From an uncultured Bacteroidales bacterium (GTDB lineage Bacteria; Bacteroidota; Bacteroidia; Bacteroidales; UBA932): a stretch of 36,773 nt of DNA. Numbering within the stretch: the stretch's first letter is position 1; every line of letters starts with the position of its first letter. Location: assembly GCA_944326315.1 (NCBI GenBank), contig CALVDP010000021.1, forward strand, positions 1 through 36,773. Direction: 5' to 3'. The notes beneath the pieces were generated by a model. That model worked only from the letters and a program-made list of their open reading frames with translations, was not told the DNA's origin and did not search any database. Made by a program: the position numbers and the translations under genes. This document shows, piece by piece, positions 35,880 through 36,773 of the stretch.

Positions 35880-36254
35880 ATGAAACAGATTATAGCAACA
35901 GAAAATGCGCCTAAGGCCGTCGGGCCTTATTCACAGGCTGTAGAGGTGAACGGAACTCTCTACATTTCCGGTCAGATTCCTGTAGTGCCGTCTGACGGTA
36001 CGGTGCCGGAAAGCATAGAAGCCCAGACAAGACAGTCGCTCAAGAATGTAGGTGCCATCCTGGAGAAGGCCGGGATGACTTATTCCAATGTTGTCAAGAC
36101 TACTGTCCTGCTTGCGGACATAGCTGACTTCGGGGCGATGAACGCTGTCTATTCCGAATTCTTTACATCTGAGAAGCCTGCAAGGGCCTGCTATCAGGTG
36201 GCTGCGCTTCCGATGGGTGTCAAGGTCGAGATAGAGGCTGTTGCTGTAAAATAG
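35880..36254 (+). CDS. ridA: RidA-family enamine/imine deaminase
   Basis: A 124-aa trimeric enzyme that hydrolyses reactive 2-aminoacrylate-type imines from amino-acid metabolism. Conserved residues are Y17 (GPYSQA), R102 (ARACYQVAALP) and E117. The ATG is only 6 nt after the tRNA 3' end, so there is no room for a ribosome site outside the tRNA. After tRNA 3' processing the mRNA would be nearly leaderless. No promoter is visible between the tRNA and this gene. Confidence 0.94.
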   Translation: MKQIIATENAPKAVGPYSQAVEVNGTLYISGQIPVVPSDGTVPESIEAQTRQSLKNVGAILEKAGMTYSNVVKTTVLLADIADFGAMNAVYSEFFTSEKPARACYQVAALPMGVKVEIEAVAVK

Positions 36255-36349
36255 TCTTTTTCCGGCATTCGGATCAGATTTTCCATTATCGCTATCGCGA
36301 AAAATATTTCGGATATTTGCCCTTCGGCCACATATCCGGGGTGCCCCCG
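36255..36349 (+). other. Gene-free spacer after ridA
   Basis: No gene is visible. GGATAT...ATATCC with an inner GCC/GGC stem at 36311-36337 resembles the hairpin inside the 56-bp tandem unit further on. GGGGTGCCCCCG at 36338-36349 equals the junction before M1 copy 2. Confidence 0.6.
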
Positions 36350-36389
36350 AATGTCTTTCTTTGAAAGACTAAATTCATCCTAACCCCCT
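36350..36389 (+). repeat. Intergenic module M1, copy 3 (partial)
   Basis: Matches the first 40 bp of 4556-4603 at 38 of 40 positions. The hairpin at 36353-36369 keeps its stem, with the loop changed from TTC to TTT. Confidence 0.85.
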
Positions 36390-36447
36390 CTGTTCGCTTT
36401 CGAATGTCCACCGGACATTCTCATAAACCGCTCACGACCCCTATCAG

Positions 36448-36534
36448 GGGGATTAACCTTGACAGGTTTTCCTCCTTCGCACCTCAGGAATATCCAAAAA
36501 TAAATTTGGTATTCCATTCGGTTTGTCGTCGGTT
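36448..36534 (+). repeat. Intergenic module M2, copy 2
   Basis: Matches 4604-4688 throughout apart from two extra A residues in a loop. It follows M1 after 58 bp of non-repeated sequence and immediately precedes M3, the same order as at the first locus. Confidence 0.88.
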
Positions 36535-36535
36535 T

Positions 36536-36565
36536 CGCTTCCTCCGGTCGCGGTCCCTTCGGGAC
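36536..36565 (+). repeat. Intergenic module M3, copy 2
   Basis: Identical to 4871-4900 at all 30 positions, including the GTCCC-TTC-GGGAC stem. Here it abuts M2, whereas at the first locus 182 bp lie between. Confidence 0.88.
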
Positions 36566-36600
36566 TTCTCCTTCACGTCCTTCATGCTTCTGTTCCATAA

Positions 36601-36773
36601 TTCTGCGATATTTGGCTTCGCCACATATCCTGTTGCGCCTCGGGAAAGCTCTCGGCTTCTGCGATATTTGGCTTCGCCACATATCCTGTGGCGCCTCGGG
36701 AAAGCTCTCGGCTTCTGCGATATTTGGCTTCGCCACATATCCTGTGGCGCCTCGGGAAAGCTCTCGGCTTCTG
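36601..36773 (+). repeat. 56-bp tandem repeat array, at least three units
   Basis: Units begin at 36601, 36657 and 36713, and a fourth has started when the window ends. Unit 1 differs from units 2 and 3 at one base (TGTTGCG versus TGTGGCG). Each unit holds a hairpin GATAT-T-TGGC-TTC-GCCA-C-ATATC. The 56-bp period is not a multiple of three, so protein coding is unlikely. Confidence 0.92.

Noticed and set aside
36380-36738. Minus-strand ORFs of 84 and 118 aa in the repeat region
   Set aside because: They run through a 56-bp array whose period shifts frame every unit; the apparent peptide repeats come from the DNA repeat.
36601-36773. CRISPR array
   Set aside because: Units are contiguous with no unique spacers and no cas genes are present.

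Overview
The window reads as a chromosomal segment of a Bacteroidota bacterium, most likely order Bacteroidales. The evidence is a complete Bat (aerotolerance) operon, lipoproteins with SPII signals, a surface glycan-degradation pair (DUF5000-type lipoprotein plus GH78 rhamnosidase), a Bacteroidetes-type outer-membrane beta-barrel protein, repeated matches to the Bacteroidetes promoter (TTTG, about 19 bp, TAnnTTTG), A-rich rather than strong Shine-Dalgarno leaders, and a tRNA without encoded CCA. Base composition looks moderate (by eye near 50% GC or slightly above). Genus cannot be fixed from sequence alone.

Layout. (1) 1-4506: a small ORF, a fimbrillin-like/DUF5000 lipoprotein and a GH78 alpha-L-rhamnosidase lipoprotein, bracketed by two inverted copies of a 76-bp palindromic repeat (96% identical). 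(2) 4507-5000: gene-free, hairpin-dense mosaic of repeat modules that recur almost unchanged at 36350-36565. (3) 5118-7655: rplU-rpmA with a terminator, then serS-ruvC. (4) 7753-10737: a large outer-membrane beta-barrel protein. (5) 10842-13472 (minus): LysE-type exporter, PASTA protein, RluD-type pseudouridine synthase. (6) 13560-15200: lnt, apolipoprotein N-acyltransferase. (7) 15195-21355 (minus): truA, lon (with a strong palindrome in its leader), and an ung-coaD-double-thioredoxin-fold operon with its own promoter. (8) 21420-29836: moxR, DUF58, BatD-like/DUF4381-like, batA, batB, batC and a fused batD-batE. (9) 29873-31318: D-2-hydroxyacid dehydrogenase and gamma-carbonic anhydrase, convergent with guaA (minus). 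(10) 33175-36254: typA, then DUF177(yceD)-rpmF-tRNA-Arg(CCU)-ridA. (11) 36255-36773: the second copy of the repeat mosaic, ending in a 56-bp tandem array that runs off the window.

Most of the window is housekeeping: translation (rplU, rpmA, rpmF, serS, typA, truA, rluD, tRNA), DNA repair (ruvC, ung), proteostasis (lon), lipoprotein maturation (lnt) and nucleotide/cofactor synthesis (guaA, coaD). lnt matures lipoproteins of the kind encoded at 291-4383. The accessory content is the rhamnosidase cassette and the intergenic repeats. The least explained material is the inverted-repeat-bounded cassette with its small leading ORF, the hairpin mosaic shared by two loci 32 kb apart, and the palindrome before lon. 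No IS element, phage gene, CRISPR array or rRNA was seen.
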